DNA of 9,429 nucleotides from positions 1 through 9,429 of the forward strand of contig CAYVEQ010000055.1 of assembly GCA_964450835.1 (NCBI GenBank), given 5' to 3'. The stretch is from Caccocola sp964450835. Its GTDB lineage: Bacteria; Synergistota; Synergistia; Synergistales; Synergistaceae. Made by a program: the position numbers and the translations under genes. Shown in pieces: positions 1 through 6,900 of this stretch (positions are counted from its first letter, which is position 1; the number at the start of each line of letters is the position of its first letter). The notes under the pieces were generated by a model that was not told the DNA's origin, did no database searches, and saw only the letters and a list, made by a program, of their open reading frames with translations.

Positions 1-83
1 CTTCGTATAAAATCTATCAATATTTTTTTATTTTTATTGCGGATATTGCTGTAAAATGTTAGAGTTGATAAACATCAGACGAT

Positions 84-93
84 AAAGGGTGGG
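84..93 (+). promoter_or_regulatory. Ribosome-binding site deciding the AraC-gene start
   Basis: The run AAAGGGTGGG contains AAGGG ending 8 bases before the ATG at 98. It would overlap the alternative GTG start at 89, so it favours the shorter protein. No convincing -35/-10 pair could be picked out in the AT-rich leader upstream (1-80). Confidence 0.55.
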
Positions 94-97
94 CTGT

Positions 98-940
98 ATG
101 CAGCTTGAATTTGATTTACAGAGAAATCTGCACAATTTCCAGGCATTGAGTGAGCCTCATTGGCACGGGAATTTAGAGATTTTGGTATGCCTTTCTGACG
201 GCGGACATTTTTTGCTCGGCGATAATTTGCTTCCTTTATGCCGGGGCATGGTTTTTATCGTTGAAAAAGGAGTGCCGCATCACTGTGTCGTAGACATTGC
301 ATCTTATGACAGGTATATACTTCATATCAGCTATGACACGTTGTGGATGCTTTCAAGCCCAGAGACTGATATTCTTTCGCTTTTACAAAACGCGGGAGGA
401 TATATTGTTTTTGACGATCACCAGTTAGAAGAGATAAGTGCTCTTATGGAAGAATGTTTGTCTGCCTCCGCTGACACTTTCGCCGCCGATTTAGCCCAGA
501 ATATAATGGTGATGCGTATAGTGCTTTATATTGCCAGGCAGCTGCACAACAACCAGACAGGGATCACCCCTACCGTATCTGAACATTTCAAGAAAATAAT
601 GCCGGTGATGGATTATATAAGGGAGCACTATCGCGAAGAAATTTCTTTAGATAAATTAAGTGAGGCTGTCTTTATAAGTAAATATTATCTGTGCCGCCTC
701 TTTAAGGAATGCACGGGGTTCAGCGTCGGCAGATACATTACAAATTACAGGATTCGACAGGCGTGCCTTCTCCTAAGAAAGGGGGTTTCCACACAGGAGG
801 CCGGAGAACGCGTCGGCTTTTATAATAACTCGAATTTTATCCGAACATTCAAGCAGGTTATCGGTATGCCGCCGGGCAAATATGCCAAACATTACAACAA
901 AACTATGATACCCCATGATAATGCGACCAACATAAAATAG
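98..940 (+). CDS. AraC-family transcriptional regulator with N-terminal cupin-like sensor
   Basis: A DNA-binding transcription regulator of 280 residues, the usual size for the family. The N-terminal part (about residues 18-65) resembles the AraC cupin: an H-x-H pair (H21, H23), a nearby Glu (E27), a Gly-rich turn and a later 'VPHHCV' stretch, a pattern expected for small-ligand sensing. The C-terminal part (about 165-266) carries the two AraC helix-turn-helix units: the first around 182-219 ('LSEAVFISKYYLCRLFKE'), the second around 231-266 with the family signature 'VGFYNNSNFIRTFKQVIGMPPGKY'. I chose the ATG at 98 over the in-frame GTG at 89 because the purine-rich AAAGGGTGGG (84-93) sits correctly for 98 and would overlap a start at 89. 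It converges on the - strand genes, so it is not in their operon. The ligand and target are unknown. Its GC content (about 45% in a sampled line) is far below the neighbours, suggesting transfer. Family assignment is firm; role is open. Confidence 0.93.
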   Translation: MQLEFDLQRNLHNFQALSEPHWHGNLEILVCLSDGGHFLLGDNLLPLCRGMVFIVEKGVPHHCVVDIASYDRYILHISYDTLWMLSSPETDILSLLQNAGGYIVFDDHQLEEISALMEECLSASADTFAADLAQNIMVMRIVLYIARQLHNNQTGITPTVSEHFKKIMPVMDYIREHYREEISLDKLSEAVFISKYYLCRLFKECTGFSVGRYITNYRIRQACLLLRKGVSTQEAGERVGFYNNSNFIRTFKQVIGMPPGKYAKHYNKTMIPHDNATNIK

Positions 941-957
941 CAAGATACGCATATATA

Positions 958-983
958 ATGATAATATTTGCTAATATTATCAT
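958..983. terminator. Perfect AT-rich inverted repeat between convergent genes (possible bidirectional terminator)
   Basis: Two perfect 11-base complementary arms (958-968 and 973-983, ATGATAATATT and its reverse complement) flank a 4-base loop TGCT. It lies 18 bases after the AraC-gene stop, in the right place to end that transcript. The stem has only one G-C pair per arm and no T-run follows on the + strand, so it is not a classical intrinsic terminator. A protein-binding palindrome is an alternative reading. Confidence 0.35.
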
Positions 984-1016
984 CTGACGTGCTGTATTAT
1001 AAAGTTATTTAACAAG

Positions 1017-1048
1017 CGTTTTTTGAAATACAGTTTCAACAAAAAACG
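1017..1048. repeat. Imperfect inverted repeat with T6/A6 arms
   Basis: CGTTTTTTGAAA (1017-1028) can pair with TTTC (1034-1037) and AAAAAACG (1041-1048), leaving a 5-base loop and a 3-base bulge (AAC, 1038-1040). It lies in the 182-base gap between the convergent AraC and CGGC genes. The stem is almost entirely A-T, so its role as a terminator for either strand is doubtful. No gene is visible in the rest of 941-1122. Confidence 0.35.
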
Positions 1049-1122
1049 TACCAAGCAAACCGTAAAGTTTCGCCTAGTGCGTTTTTGCGCATACTGAGTA
1101 AAATCTATTGTTTTATTTTCTA

Positions 1123-1560
1123 TCAGCGATCCTGCACCTGCGCCCCGTAAGTTTTGTAGGTCCCGCTCTCGCGTTTTTTCGCGGCGGTTTTGCTTTCGTA
1201 TGTGCCTTCCGCGATGTTGCTGAAGCCTTCTTTGAGGATAAGGGCCTTGATGTAGTCGATGTGAGGGCAGCGGTCGTGGTGATGGTTGTCGGTCGTCATG
1301 CAGGAGGCGAGGTGCACCGCTACTTCGTCTTTTGTGATGTTCGTCTTGCGCGCCAGTTTTTTCGCGAAATGTTCGAGCTGCGATGCGAGGCGCGCGCCGC
1401 AGCAGCCGCCGCAGGTGATCGCCATGTAGCGGACGCCGTGCGGGTAGCCGCGCTCTTTGAAGAAGCCGTCCCGTCCGTAGAAGCTGTCCGCGCAGGCAAA
1501 GCCGCTGCATCTCAGGCGCGCAGTGTCGCACTGGATTATGAGGACGAATTTTATGCTCAT
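1123..1560 (-). CDS. CGGC-domain protein (putative metal-binding, Cys/His-rich)
   Basis: A 145-residue protein matching the CGGC domain family, small proteins with conserved Cys and His thought to bind metal; the biochemical function of the family is not established. It starts with a beta-strand-like 'IKFVLIIQC', as in family members. Visible signatures are C11, C18 and C23 near the N-terminus, the diagnostic C50-G-G-C53 followed by C54-G-A-R, then 'HLASC' (C87) and 'RCPHIDYIK' (C98, H100), the typical second half. Three consecutive His (93-95) add further possible ligands. There is no signal peptide or membrane segment, so it is probably cytoplasmic. The ATG at 1560 is supported by GGGAGAGGG (1565-1573) 4 bases upstream. 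It lies 122 bases downstream of pbpC on the same strand, with a candidate promoter in the gap, so operon membership is uncertain. A roughly 25-residue Lys/Arg-rich C-terminal tail follows the domain. Confidence 0.88.
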   Translation of the reverse strand: MSIKFVLIIQCDTARLRCSGFACADSFYGRDGFFKERGYPHGVRYMAITCGGCCGARLASQLEHFAKKLARKTNITKDEVAVHLASCMTTDNHHHDRCPHIDYIKALILKEGFSNIAEGTYESKTAAKKRESGTYKTYGAQVQDR

Positions 1561-1602
1561 TTTTCCCTCTCCCTTCGGCTTTTATGTTTTTCTCAATTTC
1601 AG

Positions 1603-1608
1603 ATTATA
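1603..1608 (-). promoter_or_regulatory. Candidate -10 element upstream of the CGGC gene
   Basis: On the - strand this reads TATAAT, an exact sigma-70-type -10 hexamer, in a small AT-rich island 43 bases before the CGGC start codon. No good -35 element is found at 16-18 bases spacing, where the sequence is GC-rich, so this rests on one hexamer. If real, the CGGC gene has its own promoter besides any read-through from pbpC. Confidence 0.35.
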
Positions 1609-1621
1609 AACCACTTCCAGG

Positions 1622-1641
1622 CGCGGCGGACGAACGCCGCG
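1622..1641. repeat. GC-rich hairpin between pbpC and the CGGC gene
   Basis: Perfect 7-base arms CGCGGCG (1622-1628) and CGCCGCG (1635-1641) enclose a 6-base loop. On the - strand it lies about 40 bases past the pbpC stop and could pause or partly end transcription, but no T-run follows on that strand. A TTTTTT run follows on the + strand (1647-1652), where no gene needs ending. It may equally be chance in GC-rich DNA or a transcript-stabilising stem. Confidence 0.4.
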
Positions 1642-1682
1642 TGAAGTTTTTTCGCGTCGTGCGGCAGCGCGGACGGGGCCGT

Positions 1683-3947
1683 TTATTCGAGAGGTTCGAG
1701 CGGCGGGAGGTATTCCTCCCCGGCTGGGTTTTTGACCGTGATTTTCGCTTTGTCCGTCCCGCCTTCGCCGTCTGCGGCGGTTATGGTGTGTTCACCCGGC
1801 CTCATGAGCCACGAGATGTTTTGCCCGCTTTCGGACGCGCCGATGTATTTTCCGTCGGCGAACCAGTAAACCGCGCCCTTTCCCCCTTCGGCTGAAAGTA
1901 TCAGCCGGCCGCCGTCTCGCGACAGGTAGGCCGCGCCGGCGCGGGGCGATGTGATTTTAAGGCGCGCGGGGAGGGTCTCCGCGCGGTTCGCGAAGAAGCG
2001 GGCGAGCTCGTCCGGCCAGATGATTTTTATTTCGCCGCCGCGTTCCGCGTGGAGGCGGCACGGCTCGGAGGAGGTGACGCCTCTGATGACAAGGCCGGTA
2101 ACGCGCGACGGACACCACCGGTTCGGCGGCGCTCCCGACAGAGGGCAGAGTTCCGTTTTTTTGACGGAGGGCGGAAGAGCGAACCACGGCGCATCTTTCT
2201 TCGTGAGACGGAGCATTATTCTCGCCGCCGCTGGCGCTGCCGCCGTCAGCCCGACGAGTTTCCCGCGCGGCGCGCCGCCCGGGTCGCCGAGCCAGACGAC
2301 GAGTGTCCATTCCGGAGTGAAGGCGGCGGTCCAGGCGTCGCGGAGGCCGTATGATGTGCCGGTCTTGAAGGCGATGATTTTTCCGTCGCTGTCGCTGTTC
2401 GCGTAGGCCGGGAGATTGCGCCGCGTATCCTTTAATATGTCCGCAACGAGAGCGGCGGCGGCTTCGGAGATTACCGGCGTTTCTTCGGGAGGGCCGGATT
2501 CCTCGGCCCATACAAGGGGCGCGTACCTGCCGCCGGCGGCGAGAGCTCTGTAAGCGCGCGCGAGTTCAAGCGGAGATACTTCGCAGCCGCCCAGGACGAG
2601 GCTGTCGCCGTACCACGATGCCTCGCGGCCGAGGGTTGAGAAGCCCATTCTGCGCAGCAGGCCGAGGAATGTTTCGGCGCCGGCAGCGCGGAGCATTTTC
2701 ACGGCCGGCACGTTGAGCGAGTCGCAGAGCGCCGCGCGGGCTGTGACGGGGCCTCTGTACATGCGGTCGAAGTTGCGGGCGCCGTCCGTCTTTTCAGGCA
2801 CATCGGCAATCATCGTGGAGGGCGCGGCTATGCCACGGTCGAAGGCCAGCGCGTAGACGAAGGGTTTCAGTGCGGAGCCGGGCGAGCGCGGACGCGCGGC
2901 GCAGTCAACCCACGCGGCGGCGCCGGGCGCGCCTTCGCGCGCGTTGCCGACGTAGCCGCGCACTTTTCCCGTTTTGTTTTCCACCAGCACTGCGGCTGCC
3001 GTGACCGCGCCGTCCATGTCTGCGAGAGCGGCGCGGAGTTCCGAGGAAAGCAGGTTCTGCATGTCGGGGTCGAGCGCAGAGCGAAAGCGCCCATATCTGT
3101 CAAGGCGATTTTTCGCGCCTCCCATTTTCGCCGCCATCATCGCCGCCTGTCTTTTGCCGGATGATAGTGCGCGGCGCTCCCGCGGCAGAGGAGTGAGCTT
3201 CGCGCGGCGCGCCTCTTCGGACGAGACCGCGCCGCGCATCTCAAGCGTTTCTATTATCCTGTCGCGGATTTCGCGCGCCCGCTCGGGATGTCTGTCCGGA
3301 CGGAAGAAGGAGGGGCCGCGCAAGAGAGCTGTGAGCAGCGCCGCCTCGGCGAGAGAAAGGTCTTTCGCCTGTTTGCCGAACCACGAGCGGGCCGCCGCCT
3401 CCACGCCGCGCGTGTTGCCGCCGAAGGGGACTGTGTTGAGGTAGAGTTCGAGGATTTCGTCTTTCGGCAATATGTATTCGAGCGCGGAGGCACGGGCAAA
3501 TTCAAGCAGCTTGTTCGCCATCGTGCGCTCGCAGGGAAAGGCGGCGCGTATGAGCTGGCTCGTTATCGTTGAGGCGCCGGAGACGACGCGCCCCGCCCGC
3601 CCGTTCTGCCGCGCCGCGCGTGCGAGGGCAAGCCAGTCTACGCCTCTGTGCGCGTAAAAGCGCCTGTCCTCTATCTCGACGACGACGAGCGGCATCCAGC
3701 GCCCCATCTCGGAGAGCGGCACGGGAAGCCGCCACTCACCCTCGGAGGAGAGCGTGCCGCAAATCGGCACGCCGCGTCTGTCCGTGACAGTCATCGAGGC
3801 GGGGCGGTTACGCAGACGGTCCAGCGGCGCCGTCGCGGCGGCGGCCGCGTAGACCAGAATAATCGCGATAAGAGCGAGGGAGGATGCCCCGCCCGCCTTG
3901 CGCGCCGGCGGCGCGGGCGGGGGCGTCCCGCCTTTGTTCTCACTCAT
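1683..3947 (-). CDS. pbpC: Penicillin-binding protein 1C (bifunctional glycosyltransferase/transpeptidase)
   Basis: A class A penicillin-binding protein of 754 residues, close to the E. coli PbpC length. It polymerises glycan strands from lipid II and may cross-link peptides, anchored in the inner membrane and acting in the periplasm. After a Pro-rich cytosolic stub comes one membrane segment (about 21-40). The GT51 glycosyltransferase domain follows (about 50-235): 'EDRRFYAHRGVD' at 93-104 with catalytic E93, 'GASTITSQL' at 124-132, and the 'LELYLNTVPFGG' block at 166-177. The transpeptidase domain (about 315-580) has all three motifs: S358-A-L-K361, S410-L-N412 and K528-T-G-T-S. A Cys-containing link ('LCPLSG', 'WCPS') leads to the PBP1C-specific C-terminal beta domain (about 662-738). 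All key catalytic residues are present, so it should be active. Its start lies inside the end of the macroglobulin gene (8-base overlap), and the nearest GGAGG is 17 bases away, so translation is probably coupled. Confidence 0.96.
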   Translation of the reverse strand: MSENKGGTPPPAPPARKAGGASSLALIAIILVYAAAAATAPLDRLRNRPASMTVTDRRGVPICGTLSSEGEWRLPVPLSEMGRWMPLVVVEIEDRRFYAHRGVDWLALARAARQNGRAGRVVSGASTITSQLIRAAFPCERTMANKLLEFARASALEYILPKDEILELYLNTVPFGGNTRGVEAAARSWFGKQAKDLSLAEAALLTALLRGPSFFRPDRHPERAREIRDRIIETLEMRGAVSSEEARRAKLTPLPRERRALSSGKRQAAMMAAKMGGAKNRLDRYGRFRSALDPDMQNLLSSELRAALADMDGAVTAAAVLVENKTGKVRGYVGNAREGAPGAAAWVDCAARPRSPGSALKPFVYALAFDRGIAAPSTMIADVPEKTDGARNFDRMYRGPVTARAALCDSLNVPAVKMLRAAGAETFLGLLRRMGFSTLGREASWYGDSLVLGGCEVSPLELARAYRALAAGGRYAPLVWAEESGPPEETPVISEAAAALVADILKDTRRNLPAYANSDSDGKIIAFKTGTSYGLRDAWTAAFTPEWTLVVWLGDPGGAPRGKLVGLTAAAPAAARIMLRLTKKDAPWFALPPSVKKTELCPLSGAPPNRWCPSRVTGLVIRGVTSSEPCRLHAERGGEIKIIWPDELARFFANRAETLPARLKITSPRAGAAYLSRDGGRLILSAEGGKGAVYWFADGKYIGASESGQNISWLMRPGEHTITAADGEGGTDKAKITVKNPAGEEYLPPLEPLE

Positions 3948-6900
3948 TTACCGAAATCACGCCGCCTCCGCTTACGCTTGACGCGCCCGCGTTGTACAGG
4001 GATTCCGCGTATATCTGAGGCACGGCGAATTTGCCGGCCGTTACCGCGCGCATGGAGTAGCGCCACGTAAGCGGCGCTTCGAGGCGGTCGATGAAAAGCA
4101 GCAGCCTGTCGTCGCGCGCCTCGGCGGTTACTCCGCCCGCATATCCGCTTTCTTCGTCGTCGGTGAGGTTCGGGCTTTCTATTTCAAAGCAGGCCGGCAG
4201 AGGCAGCGTCACGGCGACGTTTTCCAGCGTTCCCGCTTTCGGCGTCACAGTCACTGTGGCGGTAAGAGCCGTTCCGCGCTTTACCCCGTCCGCGAGGGCT
4301 TTGCCGTTTCGCTCCGTCACGCGCTGACGGAGAACGATGCCGTCGTCGCGTTCGGCCGCCGCGCCGGAGGGGATGTACGATACGCTCCACGCCGCGTAGA
4401 GAGGCGCCCTGCCGCTGTTTTTGGCGCTGTATTCGCCCGGGAGCGCGGAGGAGACCGTTCTTTCGGCGGAGCTTACTTTGGCGGAAAAACCGCCGGCGGA
4501 GAGGACGCCCGACGGCGCGCCGCTTTGCGGGTTTGCGGCGAACCAGCGCGAAAGAGCCGCCATCGCAAAGCTCCCCTCACGCGCCGTTATATTTGCGCCG
4601 GAGTTGATTTTATCGATAAGTGTCGCAGCTTGTGCCGCCGTCTCCGCTCCCCCGGGGTCGGCGTATACCCGCGCGAGCAGGAGGAGCGAGCTGTCAAGCA
4701 GCGCGGAGTCGGGATCCCCGCCGCTTTCCGTTCTGGCGGAGGGTTTTCCTGTCAGAGAAAGCGCGGCGGACGGCTCATGCGCCGCTGCGTAGGCGGAAGC
4801 AAGCAGCAGGCGGCCCGCCGGCGTCATTTGGGCGGCGTTTTCGCCGAGGCTCTCCATCCAGCCGAGCGGCGCTTCGCCGGAGGCGGCGAGCACAAAGGAG
4901 GCGAAGGCGCGACGTGTCAGGGTTTCGCGCCACGCGTCGTCGCTGTCGGTTTCCGGCGAAAGAGGCAGAAGAGAGCGGGCGTAGTCGGCCGCGGCGCGGA
5001 GAGTTTCTTCCGCGACGGGAAATCCGAGGCTGTTTGCCTCAAAGAGGAAATGCGCCGCGCAAAGGCTTTCCCACGGGCGCGACTCCCCTTCGCCGCCGCG
5101 GCGTGAGAAGCCGCCGTCGTAGTTTTGCCTTGACTCGATATTTTTTATCGCCGTTTTTATATCCTCTTCGCCGCCCGTGCCGGCCTCGGCGCCCAGAGCC
5201 GCGACCCGCGCCCACGCCGAGGCGACGGTTGAGCCCAGATCGCCCGCGCCGCCCGACGAAAGCATACGCGCGAGGCTTGAGACCGAAAGCTGCGGCATTG
5301 CCGAGAGCGCTGCGTATACCCGCGCGTAGTTGGCATCGCCGTCGCGTCCGCGTCCCGGCAGAGAGAAGTTCCAGCTTTCGCCGGGGGCAAGAGTTTTGAA
5401 GCCGCTCGCCGTCACCCGCGGCGCGGCAGGACGGACAGGCAGTTCTGTTTCCGTGACTGATTCGCCGCCGGGCCATTTCACCGTAAAGCGCGCCTTTGCC
5501 GTACCCGCGCCCCCGGCCTCAAAGCTGAGCGGGACAACGGCGGAGCCGTTTGCCTCTATTGTGATTTTCTTTTCCGCGCCGGAATCCCCGCGCACGGCGA
5601 GAATCGCCCCGTCCGTGCTCTCTGCGCGGAACGTCGCCTCTATAGCCCTCCCGGTCGTGTTAAAGAGGCGGCAGGAGGCGCTGAAAAGATCTCCTGGCGC
5701 GGCAAAGCGCGGGAAAGCGACCTCGGTCACGATGTCGCGCGCGACGCGGACGTGCGCGTCCGAGGAGCCTTCTGCCGTGCGCGAAACCGCGACTGCCATC
5801 AGCCGCGCCTCGCCGGAAAATTCCGGAACGTCAAGCGTCAGAGCGGCGCGCCCCGATTCGTCCGCAGCCGCCTGCCCGGTCACGCAGAGGACGCGGAAAC
5901 GCCGCGCCTGAACGGGGCTCAGCAAACCGCCGCCCGCCGTATCGGCGGCGAACTTCGCTTCTTCGGGAGAAGCCATGCCGCCGCCCGCCGCAAGAAGCGG
6001 CGTCGAAGGCTTTTCGGGCTGTATCATCGAGCCGTAGAGATCATACAGGTCGGCGGCAAGCTGTCTGCGCGCCGAGAAAAATTCCCACGGCGCCGGGGTT
6101 TTGAAGTCTGTGAGGCCGAGCACCGTCTCGTCGGCGAGGATCACAGCCACGCGGGCCGGCACCCCTTTGCCCTCCGAGTCTTTTACAGTCACGGAGAAAC
6201 TGTTTTTGCCGGGCTCGATCTTAGGCGGCGCGGAAAGGGCCACCGCGAGTTTCTCTTCCGAGTTGTCGACCATGAGCGGGGCGGCGCCGAAAGCCCGCGA
6301 AGGCTCGCCGTCCGCCTGCGCCTTTCGCGTGACCTGAGCCGTTATCCACGCGTTCGGCTTCATCTCTTTTGTGACGGGGATCAAGAACTCCGCCGTCTTT
6401 CCGGATGTCTCGCGGACTTCGCAAAGAAGCGGCGAGGCCGACGACACCGCGAGCGTCGCGGAACCGGCGAAGGGAGATTTTATCTTTATCCTCGCCGTCT
6501 CGCCCGTTTTGTAGACCTTCTTGTCGGTAGTAACAATCACGGCGTCCGGCAGAACGGCCACGCCGTCGTCGCCGGCGCCGTATGCGTAAAAGCGCAGCGA
6601 GGCGCGTGCGCTTCCGTCGGGCGTTTCGACGCGGAGCAGATACTCGCCGGGCTCGTCCGCCGTGAACGCGGCCGAGCCGATCCCGCCCGACAACCGCGCC
6701 GTGCCTTCTCCGCGCGGGATAAGCTCCGTCGCGTTTCTGCGCGCAAGGCGCCCGTCACTTTCAAAGACCATCGCGCGCCACGCGCAGCGGAAGAGGGAAT
6801 ATTTCATCTCGCCGACGGAAGCCGCAGTGCCGTCCGTTTTTACCGCGGCGACGCGGAACTTCGCCGCGCGTCCCGCGTGCGGGACATCGGGCATCGAAAT

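Noticed and set aside
1..88. A promoter in the AT-rich leader of the AraC gene
   Set aside because: Several weak hexamers exist (for example TAAAAT at 52-57) but none has a convincing partner at 16-18 bases spacing.
980..1531. A 183-codon - strand open frame overlapping the CGGC gene in another frame
   Set aside because: The translation is Arg-rich and featureless, while the overlapping frame gives a clear CGGC-domain protein with a good ribosome-binding site.
1108..1644. A 178-codon + strand open frame opposite the CGGC gene
   Set aside because: It is the antisense shadow of the CGGC gene, with Ala/Arg/Val-rich translation and no domain.
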